Source of the DNA: Aquidulcibacter paucihalophilus
GTDB lineage: Bacteria > Pseudomonadota > Alphaproteobacteria > Caulobacterales > Caulobacteraceae
Assembly: GCA_030285985.1 (NCBI GenBank)
Contig: CP127384.1
Coordinates: 248,001 to 312,000 of the forward strand
Length of the DNA: 64,000 bases
Direction: 5' to 3'
The notes under the pieces were generated by a model. The model was not told the DNA's origin, searched no databases, and saw only the letters and a program-made list of their open reading frames with translations. This document shows, piece after piece, positions 8,700-16,352 of the stretch (positions are counted from its first letter, which is position 1; each line of letters starts with the position of its first letter). A program made the position numbers and the translations under genes.

Positions 8700-9170
8700 T
8701 CAGGCGGCAACCGGGCAGGACGAATGCGGCGCGAAGGCCGCCAGCGAGGCCGGGTCCTGATCCAGCAGGTCGGCGATGGTGATCTTCGACAGGGCCTGTC
8801 CCGCGGCCTGGTCGGCGGCGGTCAGGGCCTTGGCCACCTGACGCGGGATGTGTTCGCTGACCGGGCAGCCCTTGGCCCCGGCCGGCGGCGAGCCGAGGTG
8901 GGCGCAGCCGTTGACGGCGCGCAGCACGGTTTCCAGCGAAATGGCCTGCGGTTCATGCAGCAGCCAGGCTCCGCCCGAGGCGCCGGGCCGGGTGGCGATC
9001 AGCCCGGCCTTGGCCAGCAGGGCGGTCACGCGGCGCACGACGACGGGATTGGTCGGGATCGAGGCGGCCAGAATCGCGCTCGGCACGGCCTGGGCCGGCG
9101 AGTGCGCGCCCTTGTGGGCCAGATAGGCCAGGGCGTGGGCGGCGACGGGAAAGCGTTGGCTGTCTGACAT
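8700..9170 (-). CDS. Rrf2-family transcriptional regulator
   Basis: 156 residues. N-terminal winged helix-turn-helix with ASIPTNPVVVRRVTALLAKA as recognition region and the wing LIATRPGASGGAWLL, typical of Rrf2. The iron-sulfur ligands of IscR/NsrR are not in their normal spacing: the only cysteines are one in NGCAHLGS, one 13 positions later in AKGCPV, and one near the C-terminus. It is therefore closer to YwnA-type, possibly thiol-sensing members. First gene of a likely two-gene unit with the SDR. Confidence 0.85.
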   Translation of the reverse strand: MSDSQRFPVAAHALAYLAHKGAHSPAQAVPSAILAASIPTNPVVVRRVTALLAKAGLIATRPGASGGAWLLHEPQAISLETVLRAVNGCAHLGSPPAGAKGCPVSEHIPRQVAKALTAADQAAGQALSKITIADLLDQDPASLAAFAPHSSCPVAA

Positions 9171-9231
9171 GGTGTGGCCTCAAGATAGGCGCGCGGGACG
9201 GCTTTCACAAACCGGGTCATTCTGGTGGGCC

Positions 9232-9402
9232 GCGGTCGTCGATCCTTCGGGATCTCCCGACCCAAAGCCTGCCCTCGGGCCGACCCCTGGTCGGACCCGG
9301 GGCGGCCAATGACCTTCGCGCTTGCAGCACGATTGAACGGCTCGCGGAAAGGGCTTAAAGGCTCGCCGCTCTTTGGATGGGAACCGCAGTGTGCGGGGTC
9401 CC
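9232..9402 (+). promoter_or_regulatory. Hairpin-rich leader upstream of kup
   Basis: The 243 bases between the Rrf2 gene and kup contain three good stem-loops. First, GGTCG (9234-9238) with CGACC (9258-9262) enclosing GATCC-TTCG-GGATC (9241-9254), a UUCG tetraloop hairpin. Second, GGGCCGACC (9277-9285) with GGTCGG-A-CCC (9289-9298). Third, GGGA-A-CCGCA (9379-9388) with TGCGG and TCCC (9392-9402), ending against the GGAGGA ribosome-binding site at 9403-9408. I see no coding signal. It could be a regulatory leader of the potassium transporter gene; it matches no riboswitch class I recognise. Confidence 0.4.
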
Positions 9403-9413
9403 GGAGGAACTTC

Positions 9414-11402
9414 ATGGCCGGGGCTTCTCCCCAAGGTGAAGACGGCGCCAGCGCCGCCGCCTCAAACTCCCAGACTCCCGCCGACAAATCGGTCGCACCG
9501 GCCCATCCGCACCCCGCGGCGGCCGGCGAGGGCGGTCACGTCAAGGCCGGTAAATGGGGCCTGATCATCGGCGCCATCGGCGTCGTGTTCGGCGACATCG
9601 GCACCAGCCCGCTCTACGCCATGCGCGAGGCCCTGCATCACAGCCGCAATGGCGGCGCTGATGAACTGGCCGTCCTCGGCGTGGTCTCGCTGGTCTTCTG
9701 GGCCCTGCTGCTCGTCGTGACGCTGAAATACGTCGTCTTCCTCATGAAGGCCGACAACAAGGGCGAAGGCGGCACCCTGGCGCTGATGGCCCTGGCCCAG
9801 CACGCCATCGGGCGGCGCTCCGGCCTGATCTTCATCCTCGGCGTCTGCGGCGCTGCCCTGTTCTACGGCGACGGGGTGATCACCCCCGCCGTTTCGGTTC
9901 TTTCAGCGGTCGAGGGCCTGCGCGACGCGCCAGGCCTGTCGGGCCAGCTGGACAGTTTCGTCGTGCCGATCGCGGCAGGCATTCTGATCGCCCTGTTCCT
10001 GATCCAGTCACGCGGCACGGCCAGTGTGGCGCGCTATTTCGGCCCTCTGACCGCGGTGTGGTTTCTGATCCTCGCCGGGCTGGGCCTTTGGCACATCTTT
10101 GACGACGTCTCGATCCTGCGGGCCCTGTCGCCGCACTACGGCGTGGTGTTCCTGTTCGACAACGGCTTCCTCGGCTTTGTCATCCTGGGCAGCGTCTTCC
10201 TCGCCGTGACCGGTGCCGAGGCGCTGTATGCCGACATGGGCCATTTCGGAAAGGCGCCGATCCGGATGGGCTGGCTGTGGTTCGTCCTGCCCTGCCTGAC
10301 GCTGAACTATCTCGGCCAGGGTGCGCTGGTGCTCGACAACCCCGCCGCCGCGGCCAATCCGTTCTGGATGATGGTCCCGGAGGTCGCCTACTGGCCGGTC
10401 CTGATCATGGCCACCATCGCCACCGTCATCGCCTCCCAGGCGGTGATCACCGGTGCCTTCTCGGTGACCCAGCAGGCCGTGCAACTGGGTCTGCTGCCGC
10501 GCATCGACATCCGCAACACCTCGGAAAGCCAGGCCGGCCAGATCTTCGTGCCCTCGGTCAACATGATGCTGATGGTCGGGGTGCTGGTCCTGCTGGTGAC
10601 CTTCCAGACCTCGACCAATCTGGCCGCGGCCTACGGCATCGCCGTGACCGGCTCGATGTTCGTCGACAGCCTTCTGGCCTGGTTCATCGTCCGCAATATG
10701 TGGAAATGGAGCCTTCCCCTGTCGCTGGCCGCCATCAGTCCGCTGGTCGCGCTGGACCTGGTCTTCCTGACCTCCAACATGCTCAAAATCCCGCAGGGGG
10801 CCTGGTTCCCGCTGGTGCTCGGCGCGGCCCTGATCCTGCTGATGTGGACCTGGGTGCGCGGCACCCAGATCCTGACCGACAAGACCCGCAAGGACAGCCT
10901 GCCGCTGACCGATCTGATCGAGATGCTGCGCGCCCGTCCGCCGCACCGCGCGCCCGGCACGGCCATCTTCCTGACCTCGGACCCCGACGTCGCCCCGGTC
11001 GCCCTGATGCACAATCTCAAGCACAACAAGGTACTGCACGAGAAGAACGTCATCCTGACTGTCCGCACCACCGACCGCCCGCGCGTGCCGGAAAGCCAGC
11101 GGGTCACGATCGAGCCGATCTCGGACGACTTCAAGAAGCTGACCATCTCCTACGGCTTCATGGAGCAGCCCAATATTCCCAAGGCGCTGGGCGTGTGCCG
11201 CAAACAGGGTCTGAAGTTCGACATCATGTCGACCAGCTTCTTCCTCGGCCGTCGCTCGGTGGTCGCATCGGCGTCGCAGGGCATGCCGCTGTGGCAGGAC
11301 CGGCTGTTCATCTTCCTGACCCGTAACGCCGCCAACCCCACCGACTTCTTCCACATCCCGCCGGGACGGGTGGTCGAGCTGGGCACGCAGGTGGTGGTGT
11401 GA
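9414..11402 (+). CDS. kup: Kup/TrkD low-affinity potassium uptake transporter
   Basis: 662 residues. Proton-coupled K+ uptake through the inner membrane. The family motif GDIGTSPLYA lies at the first membrane helix, about twelve helices follow, and the C-terminal cytoplasmic domain (about residues 500-662) contains GTAIFLTSDPDVAPVALMHN. ATG 9414 is preceded by GGAGGA at the right distance, which excludes longer upstream reading. The first 45 residues are hydrophilic and Ala/Pro-rich, longer than in E. coli Kup. The stop overlaps the GTG of rsmB (GTGTGA). Confidence 0.95.
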   Translation: MAGASPQGEDGASAAASNSQTPADKSVAPAHPHPAAAGEGGHVKAGKWGLIIGAIGVVFGDIGTSPLYAMREALHHSRNGGADELAVLGVVSLVFWALLLVVTLKYVVFLMKADNKGEGGTLALMALAQHAIGRRSGLIFILGVCGAALFYGDGVITPAVSVLSAVEGLRDAPGLSGQLDSFVVPIAAGILIALFLIQSRGTASVARYFGPLTAVWFLILAGLGLWHIFDDVSILRALSPHYGVVFLFDNGFLGFVILGSVFLAVTGAEALYADMGHFGKAPIRMGWLWFVLPCLTLNYLGQGALVLDNPAAAANPFWMMVPEVAYWPVLIMATIATVIASQAVITGAFSVTQQAVQLGLLPRIDIRNTSESQAGQIFVPSVNMMLMVGVLVLLVTFQTSTNLAAAYGIAVTGSMFVDSLLAWFIVRNMWKWSLPLSLAAISPLVALDLVFLTSNMLKIPQGAWFPLVLGAALILLMWTWVRGTQILTDKTRKDSLPLTDLIEMLRARPPHRAPGTAIFLTSDPDVAPVALMHNLKHNKVLHEKNVILTVRTTDRPRVPESQRVTIEPISDDFKKLTISYGFMEQPNIPKALGVCRKQGLKFDIMSTSFFLGRRSVVASASQGMPLWQDRLFIFLTRNAANPTDFFHIPPGRVVELGTQVVV

Positions 11403-12796
11403 GCCGGGGACCTGACCAGGGGCGCAGCTCCGCCGCCCGCGGCCGTCGCATGGCCGACAAGGCCCGCGCCGGAACCCGTCCTCCGAAACCCCGGGTCGCG
11501 GACCCCCGCGACGACGGCCCGGACATCGGCGTCGAGGCCCGTCTGGCCGCCGGCGTGCTGCTGAACGCCGCGCTGGAAGGCCGGGGCGGGCTGGATACGG
11601 CCCTGTCGTTCCGCGAGGTCGCCGACCTGCCGGGGCCCGACCGCGCCTTCGCCCGCGCCGTGGCCATGGCCGCCCTGCGCCGCCTCGGCGAGATCGACCA
11701 GATCCTGGATCGCAAGCTTCAGAAGGCCCCGCCGCTGGCGGTGCGTACCATCCTGCGTGTCGCCCTGGCCCAGACGCTGGTGCTCGAGACCCCGGCCTTC
11801 GCCGCGGTGTCGACGGCGGTGAAACTGGCCGAGCGCGAGGTCAAGACCCGGCCCTACAAGAACCTCGTCAACGCCGTCCTGCGCGGCATCGAGCGCGAGG
11901 GCCCCGGCCTGACCACCGCCGAATCCAACCTGCCCGAATGGCTGGCCGCGCGCTGGCGCGCCACCTACGGCGAGGCGACCCTGACCGGGCTGGCGCTCGC
12001 CGCCCGCGAGGAGCCGTCGACGGACCTGAGCCTCAAGCCGGACGTGGACGCCGCCGCCGTGGCCGAGGCGCTGGACGGCGAGGTGATGGCCGGAAACACC
12101 GTCCGCACCGGTCGCCGCGGCGACCTGTCGATCTGGCCGGGCTTCGACGATGGCGTCTGGTGGGTCCAGGACGCCGCCGCCGCCGTGCCCGTTCGCCTGC
12201 TGGCGCCGAAGGCCGGCGAATCCATCGTTGATTTCTGCGCCGCCCCCGGCGGCAAGACGCTGCAGATCGCCGCCTCGGGCGCCTCGGTCGTGGCGCTGGA
12301 CCGGTCGGACAAGCGGCTGGACCGGCTGCGCGCCAATCTGGCCCGCACCGGCCTGTCCGCCGAGGTCGTCGCCGTGCCCGCCGAGGACTGGGACGACCCG
12401 CGCGCCTTCGATGCCGTCCTGCTGGACGCGCCCTGCACCGCCACCGGCACCTTCCGCCGCAATCCCGAAGTCCTGCGCGCCACCAAGCCCGCTGACGTGG
12501 CCAAGCTGGCCGATGTGCAGCACCGGCTGCTCGACGCCGCCGCCGAACGGGTCAAGCCCGGCGGCCGTCTGGTCTATTGCGTCTGTTCGCTGGAACGCGA
12601 GGAGGGTGAGACCCAGATCATCGCCTTCCTCCGGCGCAACCCGGCCTTCAGGACCGCCCCTGCCGTTCCGGCCGAGGTCGGTGCGCCTGACGAAGCGCTG
12701 ACGCCGGAAGGCTGGCTGCGCATCCTGCCGTCGATGTGGGCGGAAAAAGGCGGGCTGGACGGCTTCTTCATCGCCCGGCTGGACCGCGTCGCCTAG
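11399..12796 (+). CDS. rsmB: 16S rRNA (cytosine-967, C5)-methyltransferase RsmB
   Basis: 465 residues. Methylates C967 of 16S rRNA with S-adenosylmethionine. An N-terminal NusB-like helical domain (about residues 45-170) is followed by the Rossmann methyltransferase domain with SAM motif VDFCAAPGGKTLQIA, DAPCTATGTFRRNPE and the second cysteine in YCVCSLEREEGE; the two cysteines give the resolving/catalytic pair of m5C enzymes. GTG 11399 overlaps the kup stop, suggesting translational coupling; ATG 11450 (MADKARAG) is an equally possible start. Confidence 0.93.
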   Translation: MSRGPDQGRSSAARGRRMADKARAGTRPPKPRVADPRDDGPDIGVEARLAAGVLLNAALEGRGGLDTALSFREVADLPGPDRAFARAVAMAALRRLGEIDQILDRKLQKAPPLAVRTILRVALAQTLVLETPAFAAVSTAVKLAEREVKTRPYKNLVNAVLRGIEREGPGLTTAESNLPEWLAARWRATYGEATLTGLALAAREEPSTDLSLKPDVDAAAVAEALDGEVMAGNTVRTGRRGDLSIWPGFDDGVWWVQDAAAAVPVRLLAPKAGESIVDFCAAPGGKTLQIAASGASVVALDRSDKRLDRLRANLARTGLSAEVVAVPAEDWDDPRAFDAVLLDAPCTATGTFRRNPEVLRATKPADVAKLADVQHRLLDAAAERVKPGGRLVYCVCSLEREEGETQIIAFLRRNPAFRTAPAVPAEVGAPDEALTPEGWLRILPSMWAEKGGLDGFFIARLDRVA

Positions 12797-12905
12797 AGCG
12801 AAATCGGTCTTGGTGGACGCAGTCCGCCAAGACCCAGATTTCGCTCCAGCATAATTCTGGACCATTTTTTGGGTTCAGGTCGATTCGACCTGAAACAAAA
12901 ATGGT
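12796..12905. terminator. Two consecutive perfect-type hairpins filling the rsmB/GNAT intergenic space
   Basis: The gap between these convergent genes consists almost wholly of two inverted repeats. Hairpin 1: arm 12796-12817 (begins GAGCGAAATC) pairs with 12823-12846 (ends GATTTCGCTC) with a short loop and few mismatches. Hairpin 2: 12861-12905, arms ACCATTTTT and AAAAATGGT outside AGGTCGA/TCGACCT. The second has T-rich flanks in both directions and can act as a bidirectional terminator. The regular, compact structure also suggests a dispersed palindromic repeat family. Confidence 0.7.
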
Positions 12906-13607
12906 CTAGGCCAGCACCGTATAGGTCATCCGCGCGCGGACGCTGAACCCGAGGCTTTCGTAGAAGGCGACGGTCGCCGTGTGTTCGGCATAGGCATGCA
13001 GGAAGGCCTGTTCGCCCCGCGCCAGAATCCGCGACACGACGGTGCGGCTCAGCACGCCCGCCAAGCCCTGACTGCGGAAGTCGGGATGGGTACAGACCCC
13101 GCTCAGCTCGCTGTAGCCCTCGACCTTCATCCGTTCGCCGGCCATGGCGATCAGCCGGCCCTCGCGCCGCACGCCGATGAAGCCACCGAGCCGCAGGGTC
13201 CCGCGCCGGAACGGGCCCGGCCGGGTCAGGGTGGCCAGGGCCAGCATCTCGTCGGCGTCGGCCTCGCCCAGCGTCAGGATCTCCAGATCGTCCTCGTGGC
13301 CGGCGGTCAGGGCGGCGGCGGTCATTTGCACGCAGGAGGCTTGCGAGAGGACCGGCACGTCCGGAAGGACCGCCGCGATCGGCTGGCCCTCAGGCTCGAC
13401 CAGGCCCGCCCCCGGATATTCGCGGCACAGGGCATCGAGCAGCATGCGGCTCGCGGGCGTGTCGTCGGCGGCGGCGACGAAGACCCCCACATCCGGGTCC
13501 AGCCGCACGGCCGTCCCACCGTCCTGCGCCCGGCGGATGGCGAAGGGTGCCACGCGGGTGTTGAGGGCGCTCCAGACCGGTCGGTCGAGGGGGTGGGCGA
13601 GGGTCAT
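12906..13607 (-). CDS. GNAT-family N-acetyltransferase (FR47-like)
   Basis: 233 residues. The C-terminal half carries the GNAT core: GGFIGVRREGRLIAMAGERM, the acetyl-CoA pyrophosphate-binding loop HPDFRSQGLAGVLSR (RxxGxA form) and the last strand AFYESLGFSVRARMTY. The N-terminal half (about 1-110) is a degenerate GNAT-like domain, as usual for FR47-type proteins. Substrate unknown. Ends exactly beside the double hairpin; the neighbour trpS is read in the same direction after 68 bases. Confidence 0.85.
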   Translation of the reverse strand: MTLAHPLDRPVWSALNTRVAPFAIRRAQDGGTAVRLDPDVGVFVAAADDTPASRMLLDALCREYPGAGLVEPEGQPIAAVLPDVPVLSQASCVQMTAAALTAGHEDDLEILTLGEADADEMLALATLTRPGPFRRGTLRLGGFIGVRREGRLIAMAGERMKVEGYSELSGVCTHPDFRSQGLAGVLSRTVVSRILARGEQAFLHAYAEHTATVAFYESLGFSVRARMTYTVLA

Positions 13608-13675
13608 CGCCCCTGTCTATCGCAAGCGTCGCCGTTCGCCAGAGACGACCGGGGCGTCGGGTCCGAAAACCGCCG

Positions 13676-14725
13676 TCAGGCGCGCCAGAAGCCCACGATC
13701 TTCTTGACCTCGTCCACCACGGGATCGGCGATAGCGGCGGCGCGTTCGGCGCCGTCCTTGAGGACGCGGTCGATCTCGGCCGTGTCAGCCATCAGCCGGC
13801 GCATCTCGGCGCTGACGGGGGCCATGGAGGCGACGGCGAGGTCGGCGAGCGCGGGCTTGAAGGCACCGAAGCCCTGGCCGGCGAACTGGGCCAGCACGGC
13901 TTCGCGGCTCATGTCCGCCAACGCCGCGTAGATGGTGACGAGGTTTCTGGCCTCGGCGCGGCCCTCGAGGCCTTCCAGCGTCTCGGGCAGGGCGTCGGGG
14001 TCGGTGCGGGCCTTGCGGATCTTGGCGACGATGGTGTCGGCGTCGTCGGTCAGATTGATGCGCGACTGGTCCGACGGGTCGGACTTGCTCATCTTGGCCG
14101 CGCCGTCACGCAGGCTCATGACCCGCGGCGCCGGTCCCTGGGTCAGGGGCTCGGGCAGGGGGAAGAAGCCGGGCGCGTTGAAGTCATTGTTGAACTTGGC
14201 CGCGATGTCGCGGGTCAGTTCCAGATGCTGCTTCTGGTCCTCGCCGGTCGGCACCTCGGTGGCCTTGTAGAGCAGGATGTCCGCCGCCTGCAGCACCGGA
14301 TAGGTGTAGAGGCCGACGCTCGAGCGTTCCTTGTGCTTGCCCGACTTCTCCTTGAACTGGGTCATCCGGTCGAGCCAGCCGAGGCGGGCGACGCAGTTGA
14401 GGATCCAGGCCAGCTCCGAATGGGCCCGCACCGCCGACTGCGGGAAGATCACCGAGCGCGCCGGATCAAGGCCTGAAGCCAGATATGCGGCAGCGATCTC
14501 GCGGGTCTGGGCGGTCAGCAGGGCCGGGTCCTGCCAGACGGTGATCGCGTGCAGGTCGGCCACGAACAGGAAACAGGGTGCGCCTGTGTCCTGCAGCTGG
14601 GTGAACCGCTTCAGGGCGCCCAGGTAGTTGCCCAGATGCAGGGCACCCGAAGCCTGGATGCCGGACAGGATGCGGCGGGGGCCGGCGTAGGTGGAGGCGG
14701 GGGCGGCGGGAGCGTCGTCGGTCAT
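13676..14725 (-). CDS. trpS: Tryptophanyl-tRNA synthetase
   Basis: 349 residues. Class I aminoacyl-tRNA synthetase charging tRNA-Trp. The HIGH-type motif is HLGNYLG, with [13 protein letters not shown] at the N-terminus, and the second motif is KMSKS (in [15 protein letters not shown]). Length fits the bacterial dimeric enzyme. ATG 14725 overlaps the murJ stop by one base (TGATG), so it is the last gene of the mutS-glnD-murJ-trpS run and is probably translated by reinitiation. Confidence 0.96.
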   Translation of the reverse strand: MTDDAPAAPASTYAGPRRILSGIQASGALHLGNYLGALKRFTQLQDTGAPCFLFVADLHAITVWQDPALLTAQTREIAAAYLASGLDPARSVIFPQSAVRAHSELAWILNCVARLGWLDRMTQFKEKSGKHKERSSVGLYTYPVLQAADILLYKATEVPTGEDQKQHLELTRDIAAKFNNDFNAPGFFPLPEPLTQGPAPRVMSLRDGAAKMSKSDPSDQSRINLTDDADTIVAKIRKARTDPDALPETLEGLEGRAEARNLVTIYAALADMSREAVLAQFAGQGFGAFKPALADLAVASMAPVSAEMRRLMADTAEIDRVLKDGAERAAAIADPVVDEVKKIVGFWRA

Positions 14726-16320
14726 CAATCCAGTCCGGTCGGCGCAACAGCGCCCGGTTCACGCTTCAGGGTGGCCTTCAGTTCGGCCACGCTGACGGCG
14801 CGGAAAAGCACGATGCAGGCCGCATAGACAAGGGCTCCCGCGCCACAGACGACGAGGACGGCGATTTCCTTGGCCAGCAGGACGCGGCTCAGGGTCGGGT
14901 AGCCGATCCCCGCGACGAGCAGCAGGCCGGCCATCACGGCGCTGGCGGCCAGAACCCGGAACAGGCGCGACAGGAAGGCCGGCGAGGGCCGCCAGATGTG
15001 CTCGCGCATCAGGGTCCCGCCCAGCAGGGCCACATTGATCCAGGCCGACAGGCTGGTGGCCACGGCCAGACCCAGGACCCCGTCGACGCCCATCCGCGTC
15101 AGGGTAAAGAACAGGCCGGCGCCGACCACGATGGTGAAGACCACGGCCGTGATGGCGTAGATCATCGGCCGGCGAGTGTCCTCGCGGGCGAAGAAGGGCG
15201 GGGTCAGGACCTTGGCCAGGACAAAGGCCGGCACGCCCCAGGCGAACTGGCGCAGGACGTCCGCGGTCCGCGCCGCATCCTCGCTGGTGAAGGCGAAGCG
15301 CGTCACGGTGGCGTCGATGACGAAGAAGGGGATGACGAACAGGGCCACCGCCGCCGGCAGGGTGAAGGCCATGGCCAGGGTGATGCCGTCGTCCAGCGTC
15401 TTGCGTCCGCCCTCGTGATCGTCGTTGACGAAGGCCCGGGTCAGACGCGGCACCAGGGCCAGGCCGATGGCGACCCCGATCAGGCCCAGCGGCAGCTGGT
15501 ACAGGCGGTCGGCGTTGTACAGCACCGACCGGGCACCCTCGTCCGATCCCGCCAGCATCTGGCTGACCACGGAATTGACCTGCATCGCCCCGCCGGCCAT
15601 TGCGCCCGGCACGGCGAGGGCCAGGGCCCGCTTCACATTGGGCGTCAGCCGCGGCCAGGACAGGCGGAGGGTGATCCCCAGCCGCTGCACGCCCCACCAC
15701 AGCAGCCCCGCCTGGATCAGGCCGGAGACGGTCACGGCGGCGGTGACCCACAGCAGCACCTGCGGCTGGCTGGCGGGAATGACCCAGGCCGCCAGCAGGG
15801 GGGCGAGGGTGCACAGGTTCAGGAACACCGGCACGCCCGCGGACAGGGCGAACCGCCCGCCGGTGTTGAGCACGCCCGACAGCAGGGAGGCCACGGTCAT
15901 ACAGGCCAGATAGGGCATGGCGATCTGGGTGGCGGTGACCGCGACCGTCATGATCTCCGGCTGGCCCCGATAGGCCGAGAGCAGCCACGGCATGATCCAG
16001 GGCATCAGCACCTGAAGGACGATGCAGAAGCCGGCGACCACGGCGAGCATGAAGGACATGGCCTCCGACGCCGTCACCGCCGCCGCCGCATCGCCCTCGC
16101 GGGCGCGGACGCCGCCATAGACCGGCACGAAGGCCTGGGCGAAGGCACCCTCGGCGAACAGCCGCCGGAACATGTTCGGCAGCATCAGCGCCGTGGTGAA
16201 GGCGTCCATCATCGGCCCCTGGCCGAAGCGGGCGGCCAGGGCCATGTCGCGGGCAAAGCCGAGTATCCGGCTGCCCAGGGTCAGGGTGGCTTGGACCAGG
16301 GTATTGCGGGCGAGGCTCAT
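14725..16320 (-). CDS. murJ: Lipid II flippase MurJ (MviN)
   Basis: 531 residues with about 14 membrane helices. Moves lipid-linked peptidoglycan precursor from the cytoplasmic to the periplasmic face. Family marks: the start region [39 protein letters not shown], and [11 protein letters not shown] in the middle, with charged residues in the central helices. Lies between glnD (32 bases upstream) and trpS (1-base overlap), a typical alphaproteobacterial neighbourhood. Confidence 0.95.
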   Translation of the reverse strand: MSLARNTLVQATLTLGSRILGFARDMALAARFGQGPMMDAFTTALMLPNMFRRLFAEGAFAQAFVPVYGGVRAREGDAAAAVTASEAMSFMLAVVAGFCIVLQVLMPWIMPWLLSAYRGQPEIMTVAVTATQIAMPYLACMTVASLLSGVLNTGGRFALSAGVPVFLNLCTLAPLLAAWVIPASQPQVLLWVTAAVTVSGLIQAGLLWWGVQRLGITLRLSWPRLTPNVKRALALAVPGAMAGGAMQVNSVVSQMLAGSDEGARSVLYNADRLYQLPLGLIGVAIGLALVPRLTRAFVNDDHEGGRKTLDDGITLAMAFTLPAAVALFVIPFFVIDATVTRFAFTSEDAARTADVLRQFAWGVPAFVLAKVLTPPFFAREDTRRPMIYAITAVVFTIVVGAGLFFTLTRMGVDGVLGLAVATSLSAWINVALLGGTLMREHIWRPSPAFLSRLFRVLAASAVMAGLLLVAGIGYPTLSRVLLAKEIAVLVVCGAGALVYAACIVLFRAVSVAELKATLKREPGAVAPTGLD

Positions 16321-16352
16321 CAGGGGCTCGGAAAAGCGGTTCGGATCAGCGC

